Origin: Anaeramoeba flamelloides
Taxonomy: Eukaryota > Metamonada > Anaeramoebidae
DNA: 64,000 bases
Assembly (NCBI GenBank): GCA_027625915.1
Contig: JANTQA010000023.1
Span: 10,664,001-10,728,000 of the forward strand
Direction of reading: 5' to 3'
In this document: positions 33,880-46,605 of the stretch, in pieces
Layout of the letters: each line of letters begins with the position of its first letter
Position numbering within the stretch: position 1 is the stretch's first letter
The notes under the pieces: model-generated
The model's input: only the letters and a program-made list of their open reading frames with translations
The model's database searches: none
Told to the model about the DNA's origin: nothing
Made by a program: the position numbers and the translations under genes

Positions 33880-35580
33880 TATTTTAACTTTTAAAAAATA
33901 TTAATTTTTACAGATGATTTGATTTTAATAATGGAAGGCCCAATATTCCAGAAATTGACAAAAAATTAATAATAATCTGTAAAATTATTCAATTATTTGG
34001 AATAAATCGAAATATTGATAAAACACTAAAGTCAAAAACTTTATCCAAAATAAAATATTTAGGAAATTTGTTCGAAAATGAAAAACATTTACAAAAAAAT
34101 TTGATAAGATAAAAGATAGTTTTAAAAAAATCAAAAAAAGTTTTATCCTAAAAAAAAAAAAAAAAACTCACCAATCGGGTAAAATTACAAATGTTTAAAT
34201 CAATCTGTAATAGCCAACAATTTTATGGACTTGTAATCTTTAATCCAAATCAAAAAGATTTTGACACAATAGATGTTTGGATAAATAATCAAGTAATTAA
34301 TTTTTTAAAAAATAAATCCACATTCTCCAAGAATAATTTATAAAACTGAAGCTAAACTTTACCAAGTCAGTATAAAAATTTACAAAAGAAGATATAAACT
34401 CAAAAAAATTTTAAATACTAGGGCTTGATCACATTTCACGACAATTAAAATTTTCTAAGAAAAAAGATGAAAATATCAATTGGGAAATAGAAAATTTAAA
34501 ATTATTAAATGCAGATCTAAATAATTTTAGATAACAGATAATGATAAATGGTTCTGGATGGAAAAGTTAAAAATATTTAAAAATTATTCAATATAAAAAT
34601 AATTTAAACAAACAGCCGTGTCTTCAAGTGCCTAAATTTTCCCAAATTCAAACGAATAGAGAAAAATAAAAGATTTAACTCAATTCTTTTAAAACTCTAG
34701 AAAAGCTAACGGCTGTTTTTTCTTCACTTTTTGAAATGTAAAGAAAATTTATTTAATTTTCTTTACATTTCAAAAAGTAAAAAAAAAAACCTAAAGACAA
34801 AAAATATTTGAAATAGGAGGGCTCAACTTCGATTTTAAAATTAAGAAATTGTCAAATTTAATAAACAAATATTCATATGCTTATGGTAACAATAAATTAT
34901 AAACAAAATTCTGAAATGTATGTAAAAATCAATCTAATCTGGAAATTATAGAAGATTTCAATCATTTTTTATGGAATTTCACATACTATTGCAAAAATAG
35001 AAAATTCTAGATTAAAAAATTAATTCACATAAACAAAAATAATAAGTAATTAAAGAATAATATTCTTGATATTATTCAAAATAAATAATCATTATTTATT
35101 TTATAATTCGTTAATTATAAAGAAAATTATAACTCTTTATTAAAATTTCTAAAGAAAAATTTAGAAATTAGGGAAATTGTCGTAAAGTGCCGTCAAGTGC
35201 CTAGGTTTTCTTGAGGTTTTCTGTTTTATTCTGTAAAGTGTCTTGGGTTTTTTTTTTTTTTGAAATAAACAGAAAATTTTAATAAATTTTCGGTTTATTT
35301 CAAAAAGTAAAAAAAACCTAACGAAAATCTATCGATTTTCCAAATAAACAGAAAACTCACTAAAACCTAACGGCGCTTTTCCAAAATTCAAAAGAATGGA
35401 GAAAAATCATAGATTTGACTCAATTCTTTTAAATTCTGGAAAAGCTAACAGTGTTTTTTTTAATTTAAGAAATAAATCCAAAATTTAGAAATTTTCGGTT
35501 TATTTCTAAAATTAAAAAAAACCTAACGGCTGTAAGAGGAAATTGATTTCCTACCTTCAAAATAAAAAAAAAATAAATAA
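33880..35580 (+). repeat. Decayed LINE with reverse transcriptase motif and two palindrome clusters
   Basis: The stretch at 33898-33930 reads ILIFTDDLILIMEG, the catalytic Asp-Asp box of a reverse transcriptase; this box and the lack of LTRs mark a non-LTR element. Downstream, QFYGLVIFNPNQKDFDTIDV (34220-34280) and further pieces continue in several frames; the copy is broken by many changes. Palindrome clusters lie at about 34616-34793 and 35178-35525. The Cys/His region (34940-35010) has no insert, unlike the copy at 26178. It ends with a short A-rich tail. Confidence 0.75.
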
Positions 35581-37062
35581 AAAATGTTAATTTGGTTTTA
35601 AAAATCTGAATTTCTTAAGTTTTATATTAAAAGTTTCATGAATATTTCAGAAAAATTAAAAATACAAATTAAAAAAATTAAAATAGATTATGTGGGGGGA
35701 TAAATTTTTCACATAAAGTTGATTTAAAGATGATAAAAAATCATTTAAAATTGAAACAAAAAATCTATTATTTTGTAAATATACCGTCCGTGAATGTGAT
35801 AAACATGATTTCTACATTTTTTTTTAAATTGAATTGGTTTTTATAAAGTTGAAGATTTATATCTAGAATTCAATTTCTTTCACTCTTTGGTTGAAATTTC
35901 CCAAAACAACAACAATTGATAATTTAGATCCTACATTTATTTTTTTGAATAAATCAAAATAAAACCAAAAGCAATACATATAAAAAAGGCTTTTTTAAAA
36001 TATATACTTTTGGTCTTATGGTATTTAATACTATTAGATTATGTAATGTTTTATTTCGGGATTTGGTGTGATAATATAGCCACTTTATAATTGACCACCA
36101 TCTTGTAAAAATGGTCAATCTTTTTTTTAATATATTGTTTTAAATTGGGTTTTTCCTAAATAATCGATTTAAAAATTGTATAAAAATCCTGGGGTAAAAA
36201 TCAAACAAACTATTTTCTAGGCAACAGGCCCAGTTGTAATTGAGTGAATTACATCTATTTAAAAGCTTTAATGTATGTTAGAAGAAAAAATTTATTTTCG
36301 GTTATTTCAACATTGTATATAATTTTTTCACATTTTTGATTTTTTCTTGATTTAATTTTTTAGATAATAACATACTTATTCTGCAATTTTATTTTTTATA
36401 GCAAGTGCTATAACAACTAAGTTAAAACGTGTTATTTTGATGATATCGAAACAGTGAAAATGATTGTAGAGTCTTGATATTTATTTCTATTAGGATTTTT
36501 ATTTGGATCTTTGTTAAGAGATCAAAATTAATCCTCTTGTTTTTCTTCAATCTTGTATATAAATTTTGAGTTTTTTCAATTTTTAAGAATATTGGTTGAT
36601 TCGATTTACTTCATTTAGATACCAACTCCTCTTTGGTGTCTATTATACAACTTATTTATTTTGTTTCTTCTTTTATGTTTTTTATAATAAATAATTAAAA
36701 ATTGTTTTGTTGGCACTTTGATAGAAATATAGTATATTTAATAATTATTGATCAAACCCTAAAAAATCAATTATTTTTTCATTTTTTGAAAATATCTCAT
36801 TATAAATAAAGTTTGTGGGGTGAATTTTTCTCTTACTCTGATAAAGTAAAATGTAATTGTTCAAATTAAAAAAATAATTTTCAATAAAAAGAAAACTATT
36901 CATTAAAAAAAAAAGTTTAAAAAATGAATGAAATTTTATTTTCTGTTTTGTAAAAATTGTTTGAAATTAAAAAAAGTATTTTTGAAAAGTGTCCTTCAAA
37001 TTGATAAAATACTAATAACAAAGAGTATAAAAAAATATTATAAAAGAGAGCCAGATAAAATT

Positions 37063-38241
37063 TTATTGATTTAATTGGAAACGGAAGACTGCAGGGTAAA
37101 AGACAGATCCTGTGATATATTGGTTTCCTGAGAGTTTGTGAGCAGATGCAGCCAGTAAGAATTTGAAGTTGTTGGAGAAAATGACCTTTGTGATTTCGCC
37201 TGTTGCTTCGTCAACTTCACAGATTGTTCCAACTGGTTTGATCCAAGTTTTGAAAGTTGGGATGACAACTGTGTAGAAATTTTGGGTCAGGAATTCAGCC
37301 ATTACAGAAAAGTCTCTTAATAAGTTGTCAAGATCTTCGACTCGGTAATAACCTGGTACAAGAAGAACACCATCGTTTTCACAGATTTCTTCGTTGTCTT
37401 CTCTGTCTTCACATTCTTCAGATTTTTCAAGATAAATGTTATCAGTGAGAACCGGAAGGTCTTCAACAAAGTATGAAGTTTCACCTGTTGCAATTTCGTA
37501 TTTGACAACTCTAGCTGCATCTGTTTCTGAGATATAGAAGAATCTTTTGTCAGATGAGACTGTGATACCATTGGCAAAGAATAGTCCATCAATGAGTGTT
37601 GTGTGTTCATTTGTATCCATATCAAAAACATTGAATGATCCTTGTCCAATTGGGTTTGGATCCAAGACAACGCTAACGACTGCAAATCTTTGGATACTTG
37701 TGTGGGAGTTGGTATAATAGAGCTTGTCACCAATTCTATAAACGTCATTCAAGAAAACACCGGTTTGTTCAAAAACATTTTTGAATTTGTCATTTCCATT
37801 GTTTTTGAATTTATATTCCCAGATTCCGAAATATGTATTGACAATGTAAACTTTTCGGGCGTTTTTGTAAAATTTGATTCCAAGAACACGTCCACAAACA
37901 GGTTCAAGAATATGTGTTTCGTTTTGGGCTCCAGTACAGTGAGCGGCAACTTCTTCGTCTGTGAACTCGGCAAAGTAATTTGGGTTGAAATCTTTTGGTG
38001 TTATAAGAGTGCTAACTTCGTTGGTATCAAGTAAAACTTTGTAAACATATCCATTAGCTGTTCCAGTCAAATAAAAGGTTTCTGTTGGATCAACTGCAAT
38101 TTCTTCTGGATATGGTAAAGGTAACGCGCTGATGACTGTGATGTCTGAAGATTCCGTTGGCATGGCTGGGGTTGGCCCTAATGGGATTCCACTCGCCAAG
38201 GTAATTGTGAAAAGTAAGAAGAAGATAAATAAGAGTTTCAT
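37063..38241 (-). CDS. Secreted strictosidine synthase-like / SMP-30-like beta-propeller protein
   Basis: An intronless 392-residue frame. Residues 1-17 are a hydrophobic signal peptide (LLFIFFLLFTITLA), so the mature protein enters the secretory pathway. Blades of a six-bladed propeller can be followed: LPYPEEIAVDPTETFYLTGT (43-61), VCGRVLGIKFYKNARKVYIV (115-134), FLNDVYRIGDKLYYTNS (163-179), and the best family signature, FFANGITVSSDKRFFYISET (221-240) followed by RVVKYEI (244-250). LPVLTDNI (262-269) replaces the family's usual LPGxPDNI. Relatives include plant strictosidine synthase-like proteins, animal APMAP and lactonase-type hydrolases; most lack true strictosidine synthase activity, and the substrate here cannot be named. 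Cys102/116 and 277/287 could form disulfides. Base composition is much less AT-rich than the surroundings and no intron is present, unlike most neighbours. High expression or transfer could explain this. Confidence 0.88.
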   Translation of the reverse strand: MKLLFIFFLLFTITLASGIPLGPTPAMPTESSDITVISALPLPYPEEIAVDPTETFYLTGTANGYVYKVLLDTNEVSTLITPKDFNPNYFAEFTDEEVAAHCTGAQNETHILEPVCGRVLGIKFYKNARKVYIVNTYFGIWEYKFKNNGNDKFKNVFEQTGVFLNDVYRIGDKLYYTNSHTSIQRFAVVSVVLDPNPIGQGSFNVFDMDTNEHTTLIDGLFFANGITVSSDKRFFYISETDAARVVKYEIATGETSYFVEDLPVLTDNIYLEKSEECEDREDNEEICENDGVLLVPGYYRVEDLDNLLRDFSVMAEFLTQNFYTVVIPTFKTWIKPVGTICEVDEATGEITKVIFSNNFKFLLAASAHKLSGNQYITGSVFYPAVFRFQLNQ

Positions 38242-41214
38242 ATGGTATAAAAATATTTTACAAATAAATATTAAATAAAGAATTAAATCAATTAAAAATT
38301 AATGATTATCTTCTTAGAAATATTTATTTTTATTTGAAAATTTTTACTTTTTATGGGACTTTTTAATATATATCAAATAAACCAGAAATTGTGTGGCGGT
38401 ATTGTTTTGGAATCAATAACAGTTACTTTTTTTCAAATAATTATTTTTTTCCACTTTATTTAAAAAAAGATTTTTGGATTTGTATTTTGGATTAATTAAA
38501 AAATACAAAAGACCAAAAAGCGATTAATTGGTTTGGATTCAAAAATTCTGACACAATAAATTCAAATTGGTAAAATTCAATTTGTTTTCTTAATTTGTAA
38601 TTGGCAATTTAATTTTCAGTTTGGTTTTGGTAAATGTAATTTTTAAAGCAAGCAAAGATAGTCTCCATAAAACAGATCTTTTTCAAATCGTATTATTTGA
38701 TTTCCGAATTTTTATTTGCAAAAAATAATTTTTTTTTTATAAACGATTAAAGATTTGAAAAAATTGATCAACTATTTATATAAATAATATAGTTTCACTC
38801 TTTTGATTCATTTTTTGTTTCAATTTCTGTTAAAAATATTTTAATGTAGTAGAAAAAATAATTTTTATAAAAAAATTCAAATTTGATTCAGAAATCACTC
38901 AAATTTCGAAAACAATTGGATTTTTGATAAATAAATTTGCAAAATTGACAAATTCAGAATAAGAAAAAATATTTCACAATTTTTTTTTTTTACAAATTTT
39001 TTTTATTTTTAATGGAAAAAAATATTTCAAAAAAATAAAAAAAAGAAAACTATTTTGATAAAAGGGATAAACTAAAAACAATTGATGGTAAAAGGTTTTT
39101 TTGATTGGGAGTCATGTTATTTCTTTTGATTTAATTAAAATTCCAATGCATTAAAACTCAAAAAAGTAAAGATCTGAGATTTTCAAATCAAGTTCGAATA
39201 TTTAACCACATGGTTTGGTTAAGATTTTTTTTTCAATTTTTTCAAATTAAAGAGTGAAATAAGTAACCAGGTTAAACCAAATGAATTGATTGTGATTGTT
39301 TGGTAGATCAGAAAAGCTCTTAAAATTCAAAATAGAAAAATCATTATTTTCCAGAGTTGAAATATCAATATATAAGTCACTGAATAACAAATTCTTGATA
39401 TGTTCTTAATATAAAAGAAATTTTTGGGATGCATAATGATTTTATTTTTTTTTGGAGAGTTTTAGTCGATGATCTGAAAAATTCAATTAATAAAAAATCA
39501 GGACTGATTGAGGAAAGTTGCTTTTAAGATCTTTGATCAGACCAAAAATGATATTAAAAAATGTTTTACCACAAGAGTGTTTGATTAATACAATTTTATT
39601 GAATAAGAACAACCAAAGGGAATTTACCATTTTGATTCAATCCTATTTTATCCAATCTTGTTTAAATTTTGCAACCCGACTCACCAAAATATTTGTCAAT
39701 TATGATCAAAAAATACTTTTATGTGTATTTGCAATTGAAAAATTCAGAAGAAATTTTGAGATGCCTAAGCTCTCATGTACGTTTGAAGAAAAGCGAAAAT
39801 GATATTAGAAAAATAAACATATTTTTTTTGCCTAAAAAATGACGATCATTTCCAAAAGCTTTCACTAAACAACAATAACTTTTAAAAGATCATACTGACT
39901 GTTATTTTTGACTAATTGTGTTAACTTGAATTGTTCAAATGACTTAAGAAATCAAAACAATTCTTACATATGAAGTTATGGATTTTCTCTTTGTTTTTTA
40001 GTTTTTGAATTTGGTTCCTTTGATTCTTTAATTGAAGATCCCAACAATACTTCCAATGTTAGTGTTTACCAAATTTGATCTTGATTAGAATCTCCTTTGC
40101 CAAAAACTCCAAAAAATTTTGATTTTTTTTGGGTTCAAATTTTTTTCTAATAAAATCATTAAATAATTCTTAGTTTCAATACAAATTGCACGTGTGGGTT
40201 TTGTTGGAAACGTTTTGTGGGATTTTGCATTTATAGATCTAAAATAAAATTAAAATTAAATTTAGAATAATGAATAAGTTAGTTTTTTTTTATTATGAAA
40301 ACAATTTTTTTTCTGTTCAAGATGAAAAAAAGATCTTTTTTTTATGGTAAAAGGGGATTTCAGTGATTTTTTTTTCAACACTAAAGAATTTGTCATTCTT
40401 TTTGTAAATAACAACCAAATCAAAAAATAACAAAATATAGTTTGAAACTTTTTTATAATTTTTCTTAATTTTGACTTCTAAGGTGACAATGACCACCCCT
40501 CTTAACTCAACTCACATGTCATAAATAAAGAAGAGAAACTTCTCAACAATTCCTCGAGGTTTATCACTTTCACCTAAGAAGAAATTTTCTCAAAATGTTG
40601 TTGTTTCCCAACCTTCTTTCTCTTTTTTTATACGAGGAAAAAAACAACAACAATAAAATTTTTGTAAAAGTATGTAATTTTTTAGTTCTAAAGATCTCTC
40701 TGAATAAATATTTGGTAGAATTATCAACCACCAAACCATGATAAAAAAAAATAACACTTTGTATTTCGATTGTAAACGTAGTACTGAACAGAGTATGCAC
40801 ACTATTTAATATTTTTAAACTTTTTTTTTAGCTATTTCAAAAATGGTTAACAGACCAACAGTTTTTTTGAATAAGAAAATGATTTGATACTAATTTCGAT
40901 AACAAAAAAATGAATTGAAATCAATAATGGTAACAAATATTTGAGAAACAAAAAAAAAAAAATAGTTAAATTAAGAATCTTTTTTTCAACAAATAGAAAC
41001 CTCGTAAAAAGGGATGAAATAAAACCGAATCAAAAAAACAATTATTTTCAGAAAGTGTTTAACAACTTTTTCTTCATAATAATTGTTAATTTCGGGAATT
41101 TCTTCTAATTTAAGAAGTGTATTCTCCTTGAATTCAAACTATATTCAATAAAACACATCTTTTTATATTGGTTCGGAGAATATAATCTTTTCAACAATGA
41201 TTAAAATCAATAAT

Positions 41215-41400
41215 TTTGATATAAGGATTTGAATTTTGGGTTTTATCAATATTTCAATTTATTCCAAATAATTGAATAATTTTACAGATTATTATTAATT
41301 TTTTGTCAATTTCTGGAATATTGGGCCTTCCATTATTAAAATCAAATCATCTGTAAAAATGAATATTTTTTAAAAGTTAAAATATATATTTTTATATAAT
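41215..41400 (-). repeat. LINE fragment with reverse transcriptase box, minus strand
   Basis: The reverse complement matches 33870-34030 closely, including the FTDDLILIMEGP-coding stretch and the following CAATATTCCAGAAATTGAC. Both copies share upstream sequence ATATATATTTTAACTTTTAA, so the family extends further 5'. Confidence 0.75.
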
Positions 41401-41731
41401 AAAAAAAAGATAACTATCAAACTCCAAAATCCCACTTTCCGATTCCTTAAAACACAATATTAATGTTATTAATGATTTTTTTCCATGCTAAAAATGGCAG
41501 GGTTGTGTCTTAAAACACTCTTGAAAATGTCTTTGATAATCTTCGTATAATATAGCTACAATGAATTTGGTTTTAAAAAAAATGGTAAATTTTAAGTAAT
41601 TTCTAACAATTTTCACCATTTTAACCTTTATAAATAATACCAAAATTTGATCTTAATACTGTTAATTGATAAATAAAAAGATCTATATTTTCATTCAGCT
41701 TTCCACAAAAAAATTTTTTTTCAAGGAAACT

Positions 41732-43013
41732 AAGGTCTTTCCAAAAAAGCAAGGCATTTTTTTTTACATTTCATAAACAATCATCTTTGTTTGTATAGCT
41801 ATTTGTTAATTGAAAATAACAAGTTAAGGTAAATATTAATACTGGTGGAATCAATGACTAAGGTATTTATTTCAAAATGTGTTCAATGAAATATTTCGAA
41901 AAATAAGAATAAAAAAATAGTACTTATTTATGAGAAATCAATGAACAACTAATTTCAATAAAAAAAATTAAATATGGAAATGGTTGAAATGATTTTTAAA
42001 ATTATCAAATGAAATTGTATGATTTCAATTCTATTTAAAAAGCTGTTAAGGGTAGATTCATTACGGTGAAATTTTTTATTCTGAAAAGGAAAAAAACTTT
42101 TAAGTAATTTTATTGAGGACCTAACACCAATCAAAAACCAACCAACCTATAATGTATGATCGATCTCCAAAAATCAACAACTAAAAATGAGTACATTTTT
42201 AGAAAAAAGCGCCAAAGAGCGACTCAATTTCCCATTAGAATGGTCGTGAATTACAATTTTGAAAACAACTATGTCAGTTTTGAAGTGTCGCTCTTTGGCG
42301 CTTTTTGAGATCTTGGTGACTTTTTTTTTCTTTTTTTTCTTTTTTTAAATGAGTTATTTTTATTGAAAGACTATTTGCTAATCCTTACTTGGTCAAATTT
42401 AGAGGGTTTTAAAATAACCACAAATCAGACTAAATCGAATAAAATTGATTGCGAAATACAAGAAATCAATTTGTTTTAAATTAAAGAAATTTAACCTCTT
42501 TTGAAAAAGAAAATGAGAAAAGATGAATTTTTTTCTTAAAATTTTGATTTTTTGAAATTGAGAATTCTTTCAAACTTTTTTTTCTTCATTGAATTGTTTG
42601 TCAAAGAGATCCTACGGAATTTTTTTTTTTGTTATTTGAATTTTGTCAACCAAAAGAAGGCCTATTTCACAATACCTTTTTTTAGGTCTCAGGTCACCCC
42701 TTGAGTATGGTGCCTTTTCACGGTAAATGACTAGACCCTTAAGATGAAACAAGTTATGAAAAGGATTTTTAGAATCAAAAAATAAAGAATAAACATCAAT
42801 TTTCGCCCCTAAGAAACATCAGATAAAATCATGATCAGAAATTTTAATAGATTTTATTTATATAACACAATATTAATGAACAAAATAAATTATTATCAGG
42901 AAATCATTAATTAGTTTTTAATTATTTTGGATATTTAAATATCTTTTTGAAGATTTATTTTAATAAAAATATATTTTGAATTAAATTTTGCACCACTTTT
43001 TTGGAAATAGCTT
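41732..43013 (+). repeat. Family G element interrupted by a TTAA-flanked element
   Basis: Left AAGGTCTTTCCAAAAAAGC, right CCACTTTTTTGGAAATAGCTT. Without the inserted 42050-42738 and one TTAA it is about 589 bp, matching the 592-bp copy at 18250-18841 block by block. Confidence 0.8.
42050..42738. mobile_element. TTAA-flanked inverted-repeat element (piggyBac-type target site)
   Basis: 689 bp between two TTAA copies (42046-42049 and 42739-42742). The termini are GGGTAGATTCATTACGGTGA and its imperfect complement CACGGTAAATGACTAGACCC. Near the left end a strong hairpin (about 42207-42310) pairs AAAGCGCCAAAGAGCGAC with GTCGCTCTTTGGCGCTTT. TTAA duplication is characteristic of piggyBac-type elements, though their ends usually start CCC, not GGG. 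No transposase. Family G copies at 18250 and 5698 show the uninterrupted site. Confidence 0.75.
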
Positions 43014-43952
43014 TGATAAATCATTAAAAGTTCCAATTCTAAAAAAGCTTAATTAATAATTTAAGTTTCTTTTAAGTTAAAATAATTTGAAAAGTTACAA
43101 GATTTATAAAATATAATTTTGGAAATCTGAATGAAAATTTTGTATCATTTATTTTGTAACAAATAATATTGCACAATAAGCATTTCAAATCAAGAAACAC
43201 AATACAATTATTGTTGTTTTGAAAGATTTTTGATAGTTGTTTGAGCACGTTTGAAGTGTTTGATAATTTGAACTTGTTCTTGAAAATAATATATTAGATT
43301 CTTATTTGAACTCCTTGTGTTTGTTTCTCTTATTCATTTATCTTACTTTTAAAGAGCAGCTTATTTTTTCAATTTTTAATTAATAGGTAGAAATTTTTTT
43401 TTCCCAGTTCCCCTTTAATTCACTCCAAGATATATTAATAATTTTTTTTTGTGTTATTTTTTGACTTTAAGGGAGGTAGTACATTTTACAAATTTTGAGT
43501 GTCAGAATTTATGGGAAACTGAATGAATTAAAATCATTTCTTTAACCTAAATACATTTTTATTTTAACAAATATGAGAGTTTTAGATATCCAAGTATAAA
43601 ATATTTACAAACCAATTAAAAAATGGAAATCAATAAAAAATGGAAAATTTGATCAATAAAAAATCATAAAAAATCGACTATTTATTGATCTATCTGTAAA
43701 TTTTGATAAAATTACTTCATATTTATGTGGTTTTATTTTTCATTCTTCATGAAAAAACTTTTAGTTTAAAATTTTATATTAACAAATTCCTTTTTATTTC
43801 TAAAGAATTTCCAAAATGAATTTCAAAGAACTATTTTTATTAGTTTAAACCAATTCTAATTTGGTTCTAGAAAAAAGGATATTTTTGAATTCTTCTGGAA
43901 ATATAGATTTATTGGACTTATTTATTTGATTTCTTAATTATTTGTTTTTAAT

Positions 43953-44436
43953 TAATGTAATCAAAATAGTACTTATTTAGTATTTATAATCCATGTTTCA
44001 AAATAAAATTCAGATTTTTTATTTCTCCTTGTAACAAGGTAAAATCCAATTTAGAACACAATATTATACCCGAGTTCAAAGAAATTTTGACTGTAAACAG
44101 CTTGATATTTTCAGTAAAATTTAAATTATGAATGAAGTTTATTGTAATTTTTTTGTAATATTAAAAACTTTTTTTTATGAATTTTTTTGTTTTTTTGATG
44201 ATTAAAATTTTCTAAAAAATTAACTATATTTTTCAGATAAATTTCAACATTTGAACCTTTATTTTATGGATTGAGTTTTAATGATAGAACTTTAAGAAAC
44301 TCGCATCATATTTAATTAGGGTTTATTGTTGATTACTTTGATTGGTTGATGTATAGGTTTTATATAACAAAAAAATAGGCTTTTGTTTTTTTAAGACGGT
44401 TATAACTTTTTTCTAACGATTATTTTGACAACAGTA
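43953..44436 (+). repeat. Family H element (Tc1/mariner-type MITE), copy 3
   Basis: 484 bp, from TAATGTAATCAAAATAGTAC to TTATTTTGACAACAGTA. Interior blocks AACTTTAAGAAAC, AGGGTTTATTGTTGATTACT and TTGATTGGTTGATGTATAGG match the copy at 13835. Confidence 0.75.
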
Positions 44437-44859
44437 TGATATTTGAAAACATAAAATAATTCAAAATTCTTAATTTCGATTTTTTCTCGATTTTTTTTTC
44501 TTTCAGTTGAATCTTTTGCAACTCATTTTTGATTCCAAGAATTCAACCCCTTTATTTTAATTTTTAAACATTATCCTTTGTTTCGGATTTACTTGATAAA
44601 AATATTTGAAAATAGAATTTTTAAAAACATATTTTTAAAAAAAATGTTTGTATAATAATAATAAATAGTAACGGGAAGAGAAATTCATATAATTTAAAGT
44701 TTGGATTCATCCAAATTGACAAGATAAAGAAAAAAAAGGCTTTGAAAAATAGACTTTATCGATTTTTTTTTTTTCATTCTTGGTTTTAACAAAAATATCT
44801 GGAAAGATGATCTTTCATGTTTTGTTTTCTCAAAGTAAATCAACTATATTTAGAAATCT

Positions 44860-45070
44860 TTTACCCATTAAAAACCAAATTTTGAAAATAAATATTTTTA
44901 TAAATTAAATTTATCTGTTAAAATAAAAAAATTGCTATTTAAATATTCATTTCTATACAATAGAAATAGTTATTTTTCATCTAAAAATAAAATATAAAAA
45001 ATAAAATACTAACAAATAAAAAAATCAACCCATTTATTATGAAATTTAGTTTATTTTATTAAAATACAAA
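44860..45070 (+). repeat. Dispersed repeat O, copy 2
   Basis: Second copy of the repeat described at 33485-33690, same strand. Confidence 0.5.
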
Positions 45071-45529
45071 TCTTCTCAGGACTATTTTTTGGTTTATTCT
45101 CTGAATAATTTCAAACGTCACCACAAACACAGTCTAGATCCAAAACCAATTTTAATAAAACACAAAAATTTAATCAAAAAAATTTTCAAAAAATTTCATA
45201 ATTAAAGATTTAACTCTGATATACTTTAGTTTCATTGTGTTTCTTTTCGCAACTAACACTGGATTGTATTTTGGTTTTTTATTTACAATATCATATGACA
45301 CTCAAAAAAATATTTTTCAATAAGGTTGTCTTATTAAAAATTTTTTAAAAAGGGAAAATGTTCTTATTTCCTTAAATGATTAAATATATGGAGAAGAGAT
45401 AAAAAATAAATATAATTTTGGTTACTTAAGGTTCATAATTTACAAAGGAAATTCTAATAATAAACTATCAAATAATAATTTGTCTGAAAAAAATATAGAT
45501 TTAGTCTCGATATAATTCTCTGATTTCAA

Positions 45530-45745
45530 AAAAAAATTTCAAAAAAAAGGAAAAATTACAAAAAAAATTGAATAAACTTCATTCATTATTTAAATTTTAC
45601 TGAAAATATCAAGCTGTTTACAGCCAAAATTTAAAATTTACATATAATTTGAACCAGTTTACCTTCAAAGTTGGTTTAGTATTAGACCTACTATTTGATA
45701 TTAATTTTGATGTTTTATTGGAAAGACAATAAACACCCAAAATCA
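45530..45745 (-). repeat. Family H element, fragment
   Basis: Reverse-orientation piece with TTTAAATTTTACTGAAAATA, TCAAGCTGTTTACAG and TAGACCTACTATTTGATA, corresponding to the left third of intact H copies. It lies directly before the F element at 45772. Confidence 0.5.
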
Positions 45746-45771
45746 CTAATGTACTTTTCTTTTCAAATTAA

Positions 45772-46030
45772 TAATATGATTTTCCAATTAATAAATGAAA
45801 ATTTATTGTTCAAACTCCAAAATATTTTTCTAGTTTATAAGACGAAGTAAAATCCAAAGATCTTTACATCATCGTTTAGAAATGATATTTTTAAACAATA
45901 AATTGAACTTCCTTAATTAACTGTAAGACAAATTTTTTACTCTGTTAAATTGGTTATAACAGTAATAAATAATAATCATTTCAGAAATTGAAATAAAAAT
46001 TTTTCATTTGTTAATTATAAAATAACAGTA
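45772..46030 (+). repeat. Family F element (MITE), copy 1
   Basis: 259 bp, ending TAATTATAAAATAACAGTA. The left end is complementary through TTTTCCAATTAATAAATG. Colinear and equal in length with 61385-61643. Confidence 0.8.
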
Positions 46031-46605
46031 TCTCTGAAAATTTTAATTTAAAGTTCTCAAAAACACCAGAACAATATTTACAAGGTAAAATAACATTCAT
46101 TTGGAGAGAGTCCATTCCTCTTCCGTATTGATCTCTGTAACTTCATTTTACAAAGGGTAATTTCATCATTATAGGAATTATAATGACTTTTCTTATTTTA
46201 TAAACCTCTTAATTTTTGGTGACAAATCATAATTTTTTTTCATCCAAACCAAATTGCTTCTAAAGTTAACAACATTAAAAAATATCAAAGTATATTTTAC
46301 ATTAGTTGGTTCTTTCCATAAAAGAAAGTTTGGGAATCTTTTTAAAAAAAAATAACAATAATTGCAAACTTTAAAATCTTAAAACATAGAGTATAAGAGG
46401 TGTTAAATCACACACAATTTGTTTCAATGTAAACGAACAAGAAAAAACTTTTTTCCAAAATGTTTACTCTTTTGTAAACATATTCCAAAATCATTTTTTT
46501 CAGATAATAAAAATATTGATTTCTCAACTTTAATTTCTGAATATTTTCTTATCTAAATGGCGTGACTTATCATTGCCCTCTTTTCCTCTTGTTTTGGAAA
46601 AAAAG

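Larger units (their letters stand above)
31302..37062. other. Intergenic region, repeat-filled
   Basis: No gene supported over about 5.8 kb. It contains a CT-rich tract just after 31312, an H element (32070-32551), repeat O (33485-33690) and a LINE copy (33880-35580). 35580-37062 shows nothing recognisable. Open frames at 31830 and 33003 are short, AT-driven and unsupported. Confidence 0.6.

Noticed and set aside
33880-35580. Reverse-transcriptase element considered as an LTR retroelement
   Set aside because: No long terminal repeats, no integrase or protease trace; an A-rich tail and Cys/His motif after the reverse transcriptase fit a LINE.
37317-37748. Overlapping frames on both strands within the propeller gene
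   Set aside because: Shadows of the 392-residue frame, which has the signal peptide and family motifs.
39518-39802. 94-codon plus-strand frame
   Set aside because: No recognisable motif, AT-rich codons like the surroundings, no clear splice partners.
40570-40802. Two minus-strand frames of 70-76 codons
   Set aside because: Overlapping frames of similar length with no domain; looks like chance openness.
42207-42310. GC-containing hairpin considered as a tRNA or snRNA gene
   Set aside because: A simple long stem without cloverleaf, box A/B or Sm site; it lies inside a transposable element.
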